NCBI GenBank assembly: GCA_015501055.1
Contig: JADNYV010000037.1
Coordinates: forward strand, 160,001 to 224,000
Reading direction: 5' to 3'
Length of the DNA: 64,000 nt
DNA from: Mucidula mucida
Lineage: Eukaryota; Basidiomycota; Agaricomycetes; Agaricales; Physalacriaceae
Made by a program: the position numbers and the translations under genes
Shown: positions 46,840 through 59,094 of the stretch, piece after piece
Numbering within the stretch: the first letter of the stretch is position 1
How the letters are laid out: every line of letters starts with the position of its first letter
Notes under the pieces: generated by a model
What the model saw: only the letters and a program-made list of their open reading frames with translations
Databases searched by the model: none
What the model was told of the DNA's origin: nothing

Positions 46840-47520
46840 CACCAAGACATAGACCAAGAAATCAGAGAAGGGTACTATTGTAAGTTCCCGGGACAGCTGT
46901 CTTCGTATGAACAGAATTTAAGGACGCCTCACGGTCTGGAGAGATGAATCAATGGCATACCTTGACGTAATGGAATCAAAGCGTCGACGGAGAGCGATTT
47001 GCATTAAGGGAACCACGGATAGGAGGATGGTCAATCAGGCTCGCTTTTCGACGTTTGAAGGAGTTTCTTGACGCGTACGTGTTGGCCATCTATAGAGTTG
47101 TGACGATCTCGGCAGGTGGTATCTTACAGTGGTAAGCTTGATGCCCTGTGAGCCATCGTTGCCATCTACATTGACTGGAACATACCCAGTTCGTCTCGCA
47201 AGGTCGGACATAAACCAGTGGACTATCCTCCATCCTCGTTGTCTCGTTAAAGGCGCTCGGTGTGTCTACTGGGCAATCGTTGCGGCTTTAGTCCGGGCAT
47301 TCTGCGAGCGCAAGAGCTCTTCATCGTGGCGTATACGGTAGCGCACTTGCCGCCTAATGAATGGTGCGGAAGCAAAAAACGGATGCGGGGAATCAGGATG
47401 GAAGAGAACGGCAAAAGGACGCGCGCGCGAGGAGCGGAGCCCACATCCAGAACATGAAAAGAATTTCAATCTTCCTCTTGCTCAAGACCACCATGGTCGC
47501 TCATGGTCGGCATCTTGTCG
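46840..47520 (+). repeat. dispersed repeat R1, copy c (about 680 bp)
   Basis: Same orientation and collinear with copy a at 34385-35105, with small indels. Anchors are listed under copy a. The copies sit beside different neighbours. Confidence 0.75.
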
Positions 47521-49081
47521 CACACTGCCCTTTGCAATCCCTGAGCGCCTCATTTGAATAATTGGGACGCTTGATGTAGGGCATACCTCTTCCTGGGCGC
47601 ATACCGTTAACCCGTCATTTAGAGTCCCTACTAACGCCTTCTACCTCGTCGCATACGAGGGCTACCTGTGTCGGCATATGGCGCTGCCGTGCATGCCCTG
47701 TTCGACGCGGTCCCCTTCACTCTCGGTCTCCACTGGGGCTTAGGTATGTAAATATCCTTCCCCGTTTTACCCGCTTCTCCGCCGTGATGATATATCTTTA
47801 TATTTGCTACTTCAGAGGACAGTGCTCCGATGAGATAACTCTTCCACCAAGATCTCTGACTTTGTGTTCTGTTTTTCTACTGCCTTGCTTGTTACTTCCT
47901 CAGATTCGGCTCATCAATCGTCTTTTCATGTGGACTGAGTACGCAATGTAATCTCCTCTTCCCTCCTAATGATGTCTCACGATCATTTGTGACCACGAGC
48001 TCATTCCACGGCTACTATGACTGTCCTGACCAGGCTAGGCCACTGCGTACTTTTCTCGTCTAGTGCAACTTCGTCCTGACCCGTAACCTTAGATTGGACC
48101 GCGACGGACCCCAGATTTTACCCTGGAGGGGACTCGACTCATCATTCACTAATCAGTTGTTCTCGCTTTCGTGACTCGCCTAACTTGACTAGTTCGCCCG
48201 ACGTGTCGTCTAGGCGGTCAAGATTTACGAAGGGGTTGGAAGTAGTCAAGGTGAACCTCGTTTCCTCGCTTTGATATCATCTTCTTTTATGTACTAGTAG
48301 TTCGATCTCTGAGCTTCGTTGAGTTATTGATCAAGTTGAAGCTCATGATGTTACACAACTTCGAAATACTTAGGTCGTTGTGCTACTCCTTCCCCGTTGA
48401 AAAGTGTTACATCTCGGAGCCTGATTTCGCTCAGCACTGGTAGTCGTTCTTCCGCCTCATAGCCGCCTAGCCCAAGTCCGATCATCGAACTATATTCACT
48501 GGCCTTAAATCCCCCTACGTCCGACGCGACATTGTACAAATGTAGTTCTTCTTGGACGCTGCGTATGAAATTAGTGCGTCTGACTCTGACAAGCAGAACA
48601 AAAAAAGGCAAGGGCACCTTTCGGCAAATTCTCGCGCTCGTCATTTGAGTTGTCGCCGCGGCCAACAAGGCTTGTTGCCGTTCCGCAATGCGACTGAGGC
48701 GTGGTAATTTCTTTCCCAAGGCTTCTTTGTATACATCTTTCTCTCTCTTTGCGTCCTTTCTTCCTTCTTCCTTCGATGGCCGTCGTCGAAAGAGTGCCCA
48801 GTTGTGTGTGATGTGCTACTGCAGTCAGAATAATTATATCGCTACATTGAGAGGCTCCATGGTATTGTTAAAGTACAGAAATTGCAAAGGACTAAAGCTT
48901 AAACTCCGACAGTGCAGCCAACGGCATCGGCAACAAGAACTCTTCTTGCCTGTAACGTACGAGGAACGTTTTCACCTGGTCCATAGTAGCCTCGAATATA
49001 GAGGCTCAAATCTGAGCCATTCATTAGGCGAATAGCGTGCACGTTCCAGATAGCTGGCAAAGCGGGCCGCGCGTTTGGGAT
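47521..49081. other. intergenic, no firm gene
   Basis: A 122-codon minus ORF (48351-48719, starting MGKKLPRLSRIAERQQ) is the longest frame; it has no motif and I do not call it. Nothing else recognised. Confidence 0.35.
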
Positions 49082-50121
49082 CTAAGCAAGAACATGAGTT
49101 GGAAAGACCCATTTCTTAGGGAAAGTATTCACCGGCACGGTGGGCAGACTATCGTCGAGGAATGGCACAATACAGAAGGTCATACTAGTTCCAGGTCCAC
49201 GGAGACGATTCAGACTCTAAAAAAATCATGAATGAATGATACTGGGGGTTTATAGGCAAAGGCAGGAAAAGGACCTGCGCGCAGACTCGTGTAAGTGAGC
49301 CCAGTTTGGTACCGTGCTCGGCTAACGTCGCTCCGTGCACGGCCAGCGTCGCTTGGACGTTGGCCAGTGCACGTTCCATATCTCCCTGACTGGTCCGGAC
49401 ATCCGTCAGCGTTGTTTGCATACCGGTCTGAGTCGTTTGCATATTAGCCTGAAGCGTTCGGACGACATTCAAGTCTCCCCGCATGGTAGCTTGGATCGTT
49501 CGGACGGTATTCAGGTCTGCCTGAATATTAGCCTGACTCGTTTGCAAGTCTGCCTGAGTCGTTTGAACACCGGTCAGTTCTGTTTGCAGATTAGCCTGAA
49601 TCGTCTGCATATCACTCTGAGTCCTTTGGATATCGGTCAGGTCTGCTTGGATCTGAGCTAGCGTGGCCATGATCTGGGTGTAACTGTTCAATAAGGCCGC
49701 TGCAACAGCTTGTCCATCGAGAGGTATAACAGCTACGAAACAATCAGACACGAAGGAGAAGGAGAAAAGGCAGACTAGCATACGGGCGTTAGCATTCGCA
49801 GCAGCTGGTCCTGTGCCAGCTGGGGCAGGGGGTAGAGCAGGCTGCTGACCTATATCGTACGACGTGATGAGGCCAACTTCGTATCGCTTCGTGTCTGCTA
49901 CGACTTGCGGAGGCAAGATACCCTTCTTGTTCACTAGGTGTCAATGAGTGTGGTGTTTTCACAATGCGAAGAGGCTCACAGTATATACTCAAAACCTGGT
50001 GACTATATTCTACGCCATCGCAGACGTCCTGGGCAGTGGGGGGATTGGAGGGGTTTGGCAACGCCGGTATTCCGAGGCTTGGATGATAGGGTGGGACAAG
50101 TTGAGTCAACTGGAACGCCAT
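49082..50121 (-). CDS. coiled-coil repeat protein of unknown function
   Basis: Four exons (50121-49989, 49933-49784, 49732-49287, 49216-49082) give 287 residues in one frame. The N-terminus (MAFQLTQLVPPYHPSLGIPALPNPSNPPTAQDV) and the KRYEVGLI block are shared with the plus-strand paralogue at 51410. Exon 3 encodes about thirteen degenerate repeats of 7-11 residues with alternating Q, T, D, L and N (ADLTDIQRTQSDMQTIQANLQ-type), predicting a long coiled coil. The last exon has the TFCIVPFLDDSLPTVPV block. Similar repeat-plus-VPF layouts recur in Agaricomycete hypothetical proteins; function unknown. A palindromic site lies 72 bp upstream of the ATG. Confidence 0.82.
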
Positions 50122-50132
50122 TGTCGTGGTCG

Positions 50133-51400
50133 AGAGAAAGGAAGATGCGATGATCGACGGCCCGTGCACTCTTGTTCGTCTTTATGGGATTTGATCACGT
50201 GGACGTGATCCCACGTTGTCTTAACCCTGCCTCAGCTTTGCTTGTTCTCAAATCGTCCTTCCCTGCCCCGGAACAGGGGAGGTCTTCGCTCGTAGTCCGA
50301 TGAAGATTAGCGATACGCGGAAAAACTACTGTGTGGGTCCAGTCTTCATCGCACACATTTTCGCGACATGCCGGCGCCCTCTGCAGTCTGCACAATGTGT
50401 ACAATGTCTGACTAGGTGCGATGGAGAACTCTTACAAGCGGTCATGATATCCTCGTGCTATCTGAGGCTGTGTGTCCACATGTACTCGGCTAAAGTTGAT
50501 GTCGTACAATTGTAGGGTCCGTTCCTCAAGTCTGATGCGGGTCTTCTTCCACTGAGACATCCATTGCCGATCTCACTACTATTGACCAGAAGTTTCTCGC
50601 TCTGCTACAACGTTGACAACCCCACTGAATTGACATAGCGTCGACTTCTATGCCGTGTTGAACAGGCGTACGCTGCAGATTGTGTGTCCATCGTCACCCT
50701 CGGAAGGGTGGTCAAAGTACGTATTAAGAGCAACAAGACTAGTCTAATAAAGGACGTCTTGATATGCTGCTTCAGCCTTCTGATATCTTGCGAAAAGTCC
50801 GGTGGCACAAGACGTATCGTATGCGGTATAAAGGTCAGGGTTGAAGTGGTTCTGTCAAGAATAGTATTTCGATGCATTTGACGTTCGCGATAACAATTCA
50901 GCAAGTTTGTCGTAACTCATCCTATTAGACCAGTTCCACAACAGTTTCCCACCAGTGATACCTGCTCTTCTGTACGAACTTGGTGGCTGGCGGCGGCGCT
51001 CAGATCAGAAATCCGGGTTTCTGACATCGTAATCAAGCACGCTAACGGAGCTCTTTTGTTGACTTTGTTCCCCGAATAGACAAAGGAATGAAGCTCTCAG
51101 GTATTGCGCTGCTCGCTTGTCATGGTCAGTTTCAAGGAGGGCTTCTAGAAAACTGATGATAGACTAGTACAATGATAGCCCCGGACCCACGACAAAGAAT
51201 CCCCGATCTGGGTATTGTCAATCTTCATCGGACTCTGAGCGACGGTCTCCGATCCCCACTTCCGGGGCAGGGAAGGACAGTTTGAGAACAAGCAAAGCTG
51301 AGGCAGGGTTACGACAATGTGGGATCACGTCTACGTGATGAAATCCCATAAAGAGTCGAGACTCAGAGTCAAGACGCATAACGGTGCACTTCCTTTCTCT
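50133..51400. repeat. inverted duplication between two head-to-head paralogues
   Basis: The left arm (50133-50295) and right arm (about 51236-51400) are reverse complements with scattered differences. Shared words include CTTTATGGGATTT, TAACCCTGCCTCAG, CTTTGCTTGTTCTCAAA and GTCCTTCCCTGCCCCGGAA. The roughly 940-bp loop between them has no recognised gene. Confidence 0.85.
50193..50210. promoter_or_regulatory. 18-bp palindromic ACGT-core site upstream of the coiled-coil gene
   Basis: GATCACGT-GG-ACGTGATC is a perfect inverted repeat 72 bp upstream of the ATG at 50121. The duplicated partner keeps it at 51323-51340 (GATCACGT-CT-ACGTGATG), 70 bp upstream of its ATG. ACGT cores are bound by bZIP or bHLH regulators; a role here is inferred. 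Confidence 0.5.
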
Positions 51401-51409
51401 CAACCGACT

Positions 51410-51763
51410 ATGGCTTTCCAGTTGAACCAGCTTGTTGCCCCCGCCCATTATCCAGGCCTTTCTTTCCCGGCCCTAACAAACCCGTCTAATCCCCCAACTA
51501 CACAAGACGTATATGATGCTGTTATATACAGCATGCGTGTCCTGGCTGACGACTGTGAGCCTTTTAGCTAAGTTCTCTCTGAGTGTCGTACTAAAAAATA
51601 TCTAGCTCTCAGAAGTACCGGCGTCCGTGCCCAATGTGTGGCAGAGGCTAAACGATACGAGTACGCCATCATTGCCGCCTACACCGCCAAAGTGCCTCCG
51701 GGTGTGATCGAGGTGGAAAGAAAAGGGCGGAGACAGGTGATGATCGGTCTGGATCTGATATGA
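51410..51763 (+). CDS. truncated paralogue of the coiled-coil protein
   Basis: Two exons (51410-51554 and 51606-51763, 51-nt intron) encode 100 residues. They are homologous to the N-terminal part of the 49082-50121 product: MAFQLNQLVAPAHYPGLSFPALTNPSNPPTTQDV, then VAEAKRYEYAIIAAY. The coiled-coil and VPF segments are absent and the reading ends at a TGA at 51761. It may be a partial duplicate or a short functional relative. Confidence 0.6.
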
Positions 51764-51963
51764 CTTCTGCCCGGAGTCCATATGGCTGCTGGCGATGTGG
51801 CTACCACACCTCTCTCTCTCCTCCCACCATGTTACCTCAAATGTGATGACAGGATAGTGTGAAAACAGGTCGGCCATGGGTTTGCCATCCATCTCCCTTG
51901 TTGTCTCCGATATCTGCAGACCCTATGATTTGTGTACTCTATAGAACATCTCATTTGTACTAC

Positions 51964-53113
51964 TACAGCTCGCTGTCGCTAATATCGAGGACAAAATCTA
52001 CGTCGTCGACTTCATTACCAGACCAATCATCCTCCTCGTCATCGGAACTACTGTCCTCTTCGCCACTGTCGAAAATGGCGGCTCCTTTCCTCATCGCCGC
52101 CTGGACCTGTGCTGGCTTCAGTCAAATAACTAACCGAGTCCCAGATTGAGGTGCTGCTGCTTTCTTTTTTCGTGCTTGTTTTGCTTTTGGTTGGCCGGCG
52201 GTATTGCCTTCTCCGCGCTTTCGTTTCCGAGTGCCTGCTGCTGCTTCTTTTGAGGCTTTCTTCACGGTGGCCGTTGCGCGTAATTGTGACGCGAGCTCTG
52301 AGTGAAACGCTTTGCGATCATCCACAATCGGAAGTGGTACAGTAAGTGATCTGGGAAGCGTCGCTCGTATGAGGTGCGCATTGTGAAAGGCATGCATGTT
52401 GATAAAATAACGGTCCAATGGCTGATGTTCGATAAAATTCTCGGTAACTTCAGAGTCTTGTCGCTCCTGTTTGCGCTTGCGCACTCCGGAAGCAGTACAT
52501 TTTGCTGTCGTACAGTCGTGTTGGACATTAAACTTGAATTTTAGGTTCTGTCAACAGTCTGTCATTTGTTCAGGATTGGTATTTGCCGCAACTCACCTTC
52601 AATGGCACAATGAGGTAAGTTTTCTCTCCATCACGACGCATGAGGACTGGCATGCCAAACACCGGGTCGCGCTCTGACGAAACTTGGAAGAGTTCTAGCA
52701 CCACGACTCCCTCATCTGTGTTGGGCGGAGGGGCAGCGAGTGTTAGAATGAATGAAATGCGTCCCAGAACGATGGGATTATTGGCCTGGAGTATGGTGAG
52801 TAATTATGTCCAACTCCCAATTAGATTCTTGACGTACATTGGGTAGAGGGGACTTGCAGAAAACCCAAGAGCTCTCAAAGCATTCTTTCGATGATTCAGA
52901 TATTGCATATTTGCAGTAATGCCACTGTACGTCTGCATCAAACAAAGCATAATTCAATGCGCCGGCAGCCAAGGTCTCGGAAAGTCGAACCGATTTTCGG
53001 GACGTCTTCTTAGGAAGTGCCTTCAGTCGCACGCTCCCTTTGAAATCCCGGTCAGTCCACGAGAAATCATCGCAAAGTCGAAACACTAACCAATTAACAG
53101 TGCCGGCTTCTCA
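51964..53113 (-). pseudogene. basidiomycete hypothetical gene interrupted by the retrotransposon block
   Basis: Minus-strand exons read FRLCDDFSWTDRDFKGSVRL...KSPLPN, then, after a 52-nt intron, ANNPIVLGRISFILTLAAP...TYLIVPLK. After another intron come NLKFKFNVQHDC...FIEHQPLDRYFINMHAFHNAHLIRATLPRSLT and a lysine-rich tail. An acidic C-terminal segment (DDEEDDWSGNEVDD) lies in an open frame ending at 51964, but its junction with the lysine-rich part lacks a normal-length intron. The 5' part is missing: the first visible exon starts just after the left LTR edge (53114). A frame just beyond the other end of the retrotransposon block (61485-61530) could be the continuation. Function unknown. Confidence 0.7.
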
Positions 53114-53643
53114 TGTTAGTGACTGACTAAGCCACGAGACTCAACCAGGTACCACAGCAAGAACTAAGGAAGAAAGTGTCCGCATTTGTAAGACTAGGCT
53201 AGGCCAGGTGTATAAACGAGATCGGAACTAAAGTACAATGATACTACGCTACTGCTTATATACTAGTAAGTCTGTGTTTGAGACTCCTTGTCCATACATG
53301 TTTCTGCTAGGGATAACTCCACGCCCTTGACCCAGTGTTGTATGCTACTAGTCCGTGAAACCATTAAATACGAGTGGTAACTGCATGTAAGTAATAATAC
53401 TAAAACAACCATGTGTCCTACGAGTGTCGGTGGTGTGTATACAATAGGAAGTCCATGAGGTATCAGCATGTATGATGTCATCCATGTGTTGAGCGTGTGT
53501 CCGACAGGAGTACGGCTTCAATAATGAAAAGGAGTATGATCGGTAACGAAACAGGTGATGAAACAGTCCGTTGGTTGATAAGACAAGGCCCCCAATAAGA
53601 TATGATAAGATGTGAAAATGTGAAAATATGGCGATTCATAACA
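53114..53643 (-). repeat. 3' LTR of copy 2
   Basis: 530 bp, TG...CA ends, directly after host sequence on the left. It carries more CG-to-TG changes than the other LTRs (for example gtccgcatttgtaag versus gttcgcgttcgtaag). Confidence 0.93.
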
Positions 53644-53656
53644 TCACCCCCTCCTT
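53644..53656 (-). promoter_or_regulatory. polypurine tract of copy 2
   Basis: In element sense AAGGAGGGGGTGA sits immediately 5' of the 3' LTR, the normal place for plus-strand priming. The same tract occurs in copy 3 (60951-60964). Confidence 0.8.
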
Positions 53657-53689
53657 AAGGCGCAAGTTCCATTCTGCGCTAGAGTCGCT

Positions 53690-55661
53690 TCATGAGGGCT
53701 GCAGAGGGTAACATGACGTCAAGGGGTTCGGTATCGGGTGGAGGCATGGGTCGGAATAAATGGGATGGAAACTGCGACATAGGGACTTCAATTCGAGCAA
53801 GCGCAGGTGGCTTCGGCTTGTTTGGGTACTGTTGGTGAAAATCATGGATGGCTTCGTCGGCATTCTTAAGATTGCATGCCGGTTCCCATGTCTGCTCGTG
53901 TGTGCCATAACCCTTCCAGTGAACCTTGTATTGGAAACCCCCGCAGTACTTCCGGGAATTACCACTTTCTCAACCTCCCATTCCGGTTCGGCTCCTTCCA
54001 GTACAGGTGGTGGACGCGTGTCTTGGGGTTGCGTCGGAAATTGGGGCTCGTGATAAGGTGTCAACAAGGCCTCATTGAACACGGGATGGATGCTTTTCCA
54101 CGTGTGAGGAATCTGGAGCTTGTAAGAGCTCGTCCCAACTTTCTTGATCACTTTGAACGGCCCGAAGCGTTTGTCATTGAGCTTCTTCATTGGTCGGTCC
54201 GTGCTGAGATTTGTCCCTTCTAGCCATACTTTGTCGCCTTCCTTGTACTCCACTGCCTCTGTCCGCTTCCTGTCATAAAACCGTTTCATGTTCCTCTTTT
54301 GCCATCTTCAATGCTGATCCCACTTGTCCCATGTTTTCCTCATGCCGTCGGCAAACTCCTGCGCAGTCTCGTTTCTCGATGCCGTTTTCGGAGCGGTGCC
54401 TTTGTAGGGATGTCTGCCCATATCTGCGAAGAACGGAGTGACTTTGGTTGCCGAGTGAACTCGATCGTTGTAGACGAATTCAGCAGAGGATAGCCATTCA
54501 TGCCAGTCGTTCTAATGGTAGTTGACAAATAACCGTAAGAAATGTTCTATCTCTTGGTTCAACCGCTCCGTCTGCCCATTTGCCTGTGGATGATACGCCG
54601 TTGTAAAGTTTCCTTGTATGCCCAACAACCGGTACAACTCCTTCATGAAACGCAAGCAATATTGTGGACCGTAATCATGTATCATCTGTTGTGGCATCCC
54701 ATGTATGGGGAAAATGTGATCACGGTAAATGCGGGCCATGCCTTCTGACGTCAGAGTGGTGTGTGTTGGTATGATGCGTAATCGCTTTGTGAAATGGTCC
54801 ACAAACGTGCTGATTGCGTTGTATCCTCCCGATTCCGGCAGCTCTCCAATCATGTCCGTCCCTACTATCTCCCATGGCTCACTTGGCACATCAATAGGAT
54901 GAAGAGGTGCAGCCGGCTTCGTGCGATGTGACTTTGTGACCTGGCATTTTTGACACCCTTCTACATATTCGCGGACGTCTCGGCTGATTCCTGGCCACCA
55001 ATAGGTGCGTGTAATCAACTCAAGAGTCTTGTATTGTCCCGGATGCCCTGCAAGCTGTGCGTCATGGTGCATTCCAATAACTCTTCCCCGCAATTCCTTG
55101 TCCTTCGGTATGTAAATACGGTCTTTCCACATAATAAGTCCATTTTCCTTCTCTTCCCATCCTTTTTCTTTGTTTTCTAATGCTTTTTGTACGTATCTGT
55201 CCTTGTTTCCTTTTCTTTGTTTGATTTTGTTAAGTAATTCGTCCTCCGGTGTATCTACTGTATGTAAAGAAAATTGAATTTGTGAAATAAAAAACTCCGG
55301 CTTGAGCAAAACAACATTTTCGTTATCTTTTTCCCCCTTCTCAAGGCCTGTCATCCTTGCAAGGCATCAGCTTTCCCCATTGTCTTGCCCGGCTTGTAAT
55401 CATCTGTATGTCATACTCTGCTAACTCCGTAACCCATCTCGCCTGCCTCCGATTCAACTTCTGTGGCTTCCGGAAGTACTGGAGGTTCTGATGATCGGTA
55501 AACACCTCCACCGTTTCCTTTGCTCCAAGGAGATATTGTCTCCAGTCGTCAATTGAGTCCATAATAGCCATCATCTCCTTGTCGTAGATCTCATAATTGC
55601 GCTCTACTTCGTTCAGCGCGCGAGACCGAAAGGCTACTGGTCTCCATTTTCCGTCAACCAA
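53690..55661 (-). pseudogene. RNase H, integrase and chromodomain remnant of copy 2
   Basis: RNase H: VFTDHQNLQYF near 55480. Integrase: the zinc finger has H, H, C, C in MHHDAQLAGHPGQ and CQKCQVTKSHR, followed by the catalytic Asp in GTDMIGEL, the second Asp in HDYGPQY (other copies have DRGPQY) and Glu in [14 protein letters not shown]-terminal part: FYDRKRTEAVEYKEGDKVWLEG and GPFKVIKKVGTSSYKLQIP, then a chromodomain that is out of frame. Breaks lie near 55350, 54510 and 54290. Confidence 0.9.
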
Positions 55662-55709
55662 CTGGGAAAGAACCGCCCCGTTCGCATAGTTCGAGGAGTC
55701 TGCCTCGAC

Positions 55710-57945
55710 TCAAAACTTGCCGTCGTCGCGTGGTACAATCAGAACGGGTTCTTCCGTCATCCTCCGTTTCAACTCCTCAAACGCCTCGTGCTGCTCCATG
55801 CCCCAAACCCACTCGCCCTTCCCGGTTAGCGATGTCAATGGCTTTGCTACTCCCGCAAATCCCCGGATGAAACGTCGGTAGAAGTTGCAGAAGCCCAGGA
55901 ATGACTGTACTTCCTTCTTCTTCGTCGGCTCCTTCCATTCCTTCACTACGGCCACTTTTGCCGGATCCATCTTCACTTCTCCTCCTCCAACAATAACTCC
56001 CAAGTAATCTACAGTATGTGCCTCAAAACTACATTTCTCGGGTTTTAAATACAACTTATTTACTCGTAATATCTCTAATACTCGTCGTACAATATGCCTA
56101 TGTTCCTCCAGTGTGTTGTAAAGATAAGTATGTCATCCAAGTAAACTATAACATGTCCTTCATCAATCAGCTCCTTCAGAATGTGATTCATGAACGATTG
56201 GAATGTCGCCGGCGAGTTTGTAAGTCCAAAGAACATGACTGAGGGCTCGAACAGGCCTCGGTTTGTTCTAAACGCCGCTTTCCACTCATCACCTTCTTTG
56301 ATCCGGATGTTATTGTAACCCCATCGGACATCCATCTTTGTGAAAACCTTTGCTCCCTTCAACTTGTCGATAAGCTCCTGGATCAACGGCAAGGGGTATC
56401 GGTTCTTGATTGTCATGTCGTTCAACTTCCGATAATCCTGTACTGGCCGAAGGCTTCCGTCCTTCTTTTGACAAAGAAGAATGGTGATGCCATAGGTGAA
56501 ATTGATGGCCGTATACGTCCCGTCCGTATGTTTTCTCCAGAACTCATCTAACGCCTTCTGCTCGGATGGACTAAGGGGATAAACCTTGCAGTCAACCGGT
56601 TTGGAACCAGGCGTAAGTTCTATCGCGTGATCCCAGGGTCTTCGCTCCGGTAACTTGTCAAAGTCCGCCTTGCTAAATACATCGGAAAATTCCTCAATGT
56701 AAGGTGCAGCAGCGGATGAAGGCTGTTGTGATCTCAGCTTTTCACCGCTTTTGCGATAGTTGTCCCAGTCCATCCAGAACAAACGCTCTCCCTCTTCCAA
56801 CTTCTCTTCTACATCTTCTCCTTCATCTTCCGGCGAGTCGTACTCGGGTAGATAGCCGCAGCGGTCTGGGCATCGATCAAAAGTCAACGTGGATTCCGTC
56901 CAGTTGATCGTGGGGTTGTGATATCGTAACCAATCTAGCCCCAAAAAGATCTTGTTTTGCCAAGATTGGTGACGGCCAACTCGATCTTTTCTGGCGTGAT
57001 CACCGATCTTCATCCGGACCTCCACAAACCTTTGATTGCTCCTCCCTCGTTTAGGGTTCCATCCGCATTGTAGACAGGGAGCTTGACCGGTAACTCCTTG
57101 ATCGGGAGTCCGTTCTTCTCGACGAATTCTTTATTGACACAAGAACCCGTTGCTCCACTGTCAAGAAGGGCACTCGTTTCCCATTCAGAGCCTGTGTGTA
57201 CGCTCTCTATGGTTACTCGGAGTTTCATGTCCTGCCCCTTTGTTCCCCGGATGTACTTCCTCGACTTTTTCAACTCCGTCACAACTTCCACCGCAGCTTC
57301 CTTTGTCAACGCTCTGATCGCCATCACCTTCTCCTCCGTCGCTTCTCTCTCTCTCCGCTCCGGCATCCATGCTCTCAAAATTCCCACTGCTCTCGACACG
57401 TCATCCTCTCTTAGCCGTTGTGCGATCCACTCGGGCGTATTTGGCTCAAATCTTTCTTTCGCAGGTTTTGGTGGTAAAGTCGTCGATGATATTTTAGATG
57501 TTTCAGTACCCGTACTGTAAATAGATTCTGCATCTGACGACCCTTTCCTTGATGACTGCTCCGGCAGGACTGCGTCTACTGCGGGAGCTTCGCAAAACCC
57601 AACTCTTCGGCCAACTTCTTCTTCTCCTCGTCGTTCATTTCGGTCCATAAACCCCGAATCGTCTGGGGTCGACCCTTCTTGGACAGAACCTGCTGACATG
57701 GCCGTGTTCGCCACAGCTGAAGCAGAGTCCCCTTCGACGTGCATTGTCGATGTCCATCGGCCTGCCGGCTCCTCCATAGGTAACACCGGTGGCATCTCGT
57801 CGTGTGATCGGCGTCGGGGTGGGTTCGTAGGATTGGCTCTCGATGTAGCCGCCTGCGGAGCTTGGGGCCGGACTGCATGCCGGACCTCTTGCTCGCCGCC
57901 CGCCTTCTCCACAGCTGATCGATCTGAATGATCTGTGCCTTCCAA
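55710..57945 (-). pseudogene. protease and reverse transcriptase remnant of copy 2
   Basis: Protease LLDSGATGSCV lies near 57150 and the RT finger LRPVQDYRKLNDMTIKNRYPLP near 56400. The YLDD box (VIVYLDDILIF) lies near 56140, and the connection YLGVIVGGGEV with FLGFCNFYRRFIRGF spans 55880-56010. The protease frame is broken near 57010 and the RT frame near 56060. Confidence 0.9.
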
Positions 57946-58498
57946 TCCTTGTACTTCTTTGGCAACCCATCTCGGCTGCCATAGATCTGGTCGATGATCT
58001 TCTCGTTGACATTGGTCTCGAGAAGTCGCACGACAAATGCGTCATCCTTCGAGTATCCGCCTGAGTAGCAGGACCTCGAACTTCTGGAAGAAATCTTGAG
58101 CGGTGTCTTGCCCCTGGCGCAACCGCTCGATCTGATCTTGCGCGTCTCGCGCGAGGTTGGAATCCACAAATCGCTCCTTCAAGTCTTCCTTGAACTCCGT
58201 CCAAGAGACTGTCCATTCCTCTTCTTCCTCGTCGAAGTTCTGGTCCGAGTAGTTCTGGACCCATGCATCACATGATCTCCTCGGATGTAGGAGAGAACAA
58301 CATCGATCCTTTCGGAGTCAGATGTGAGGTTGTTCTTCTTGTCACGGATGTATGTGAACATCGATCGCCACCAGCTCTTGTACTTGGACTTGTCCCCGTC
58401 ATAGTCATAAGGCTTGTTGACAAGGGATCGGCCTTTGGTTTCGTCATGGCGTGATGAGCGGGTGTGTGATGAGCGGCTTCGGGTGCTTCGTTGGACAT
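57576..58498 (-). pseudogene. gag remnant of copy 2 with CCHC zinc knuckle
   Basis: The start codon is at 58498 (MSNEAPEAAHHTP). The capsid part is frameshifted near 58430, 58265 and 58065. The nucleocapsid knuckle CFSCGEHGHVSRFC is readable near 57700. Confidence 0.88.
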
Positions 58499-59080
58499 GA
58501 TGGATCGGGGTGATGGATTGGAGAGTGAAAGGGTGAAAGTGGGGATATGGGTGATGCGGATTTGGATGAAACGGGTGAGGGAATAGAGGTTTGGATGAAT
58601 AAGGGAGGATCGCCTAGATCTGAAATAGAATCCAGGACTTGGTAGGGTGGGGAATGATGATGTGTATCGTAAGGTAAGTAAAGTAGGTAGGTATCGTAAC
58701 TGTCTACGCTATTTTACCGACTACTGACTACGTATCTACGGAGCCCAAGAGCTCGTCACAAGTTCGCAATTGCCCAGCCGACGTCCCTCTGGTGTGAGGT
58801 AAGCCGAAGTTTTCCTGGGAACGGGGGTTGACCCGTAAACAGCGCCCACTGAAGTGCAACTGCCAAAAGTTCGTTCTCGTGAGAGCGGCTACTTCCAGCA
58901 CCCGAGGCAGTTATCTCTAACTGTTAGCCGGCGCTACTGGGACCAATACACACGTATGCGGACGTGCGCTGGAATTAGGAATCCGTCGATCTGTAAACAG
59001 GAAAGGGAATGGGGAATGTGCGATGATCAAACAGCGAAGTGCTGATCGACGATCAGGGATGTGTGGTAGGTGGTAGAAAG

Positions 59081-59092
59081 TAGTTCCGATCT
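59081..59092 (-). promoter_or_regulatory. self-priming primer-binding site of copy 2
   Basis: AGATCGGAACTA (element sense), two bases inside the 5' LTR, is the exact 12-nt reverse complement of TAGTTCCGATCT in the LTR (59199-59210). That LTR site lies about 30 nt downstream of a TATATAA box, so the mRNA 5' end itself can serve as the primer. Confidence 0.78.
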
Positions 59093-59094
59093 TC

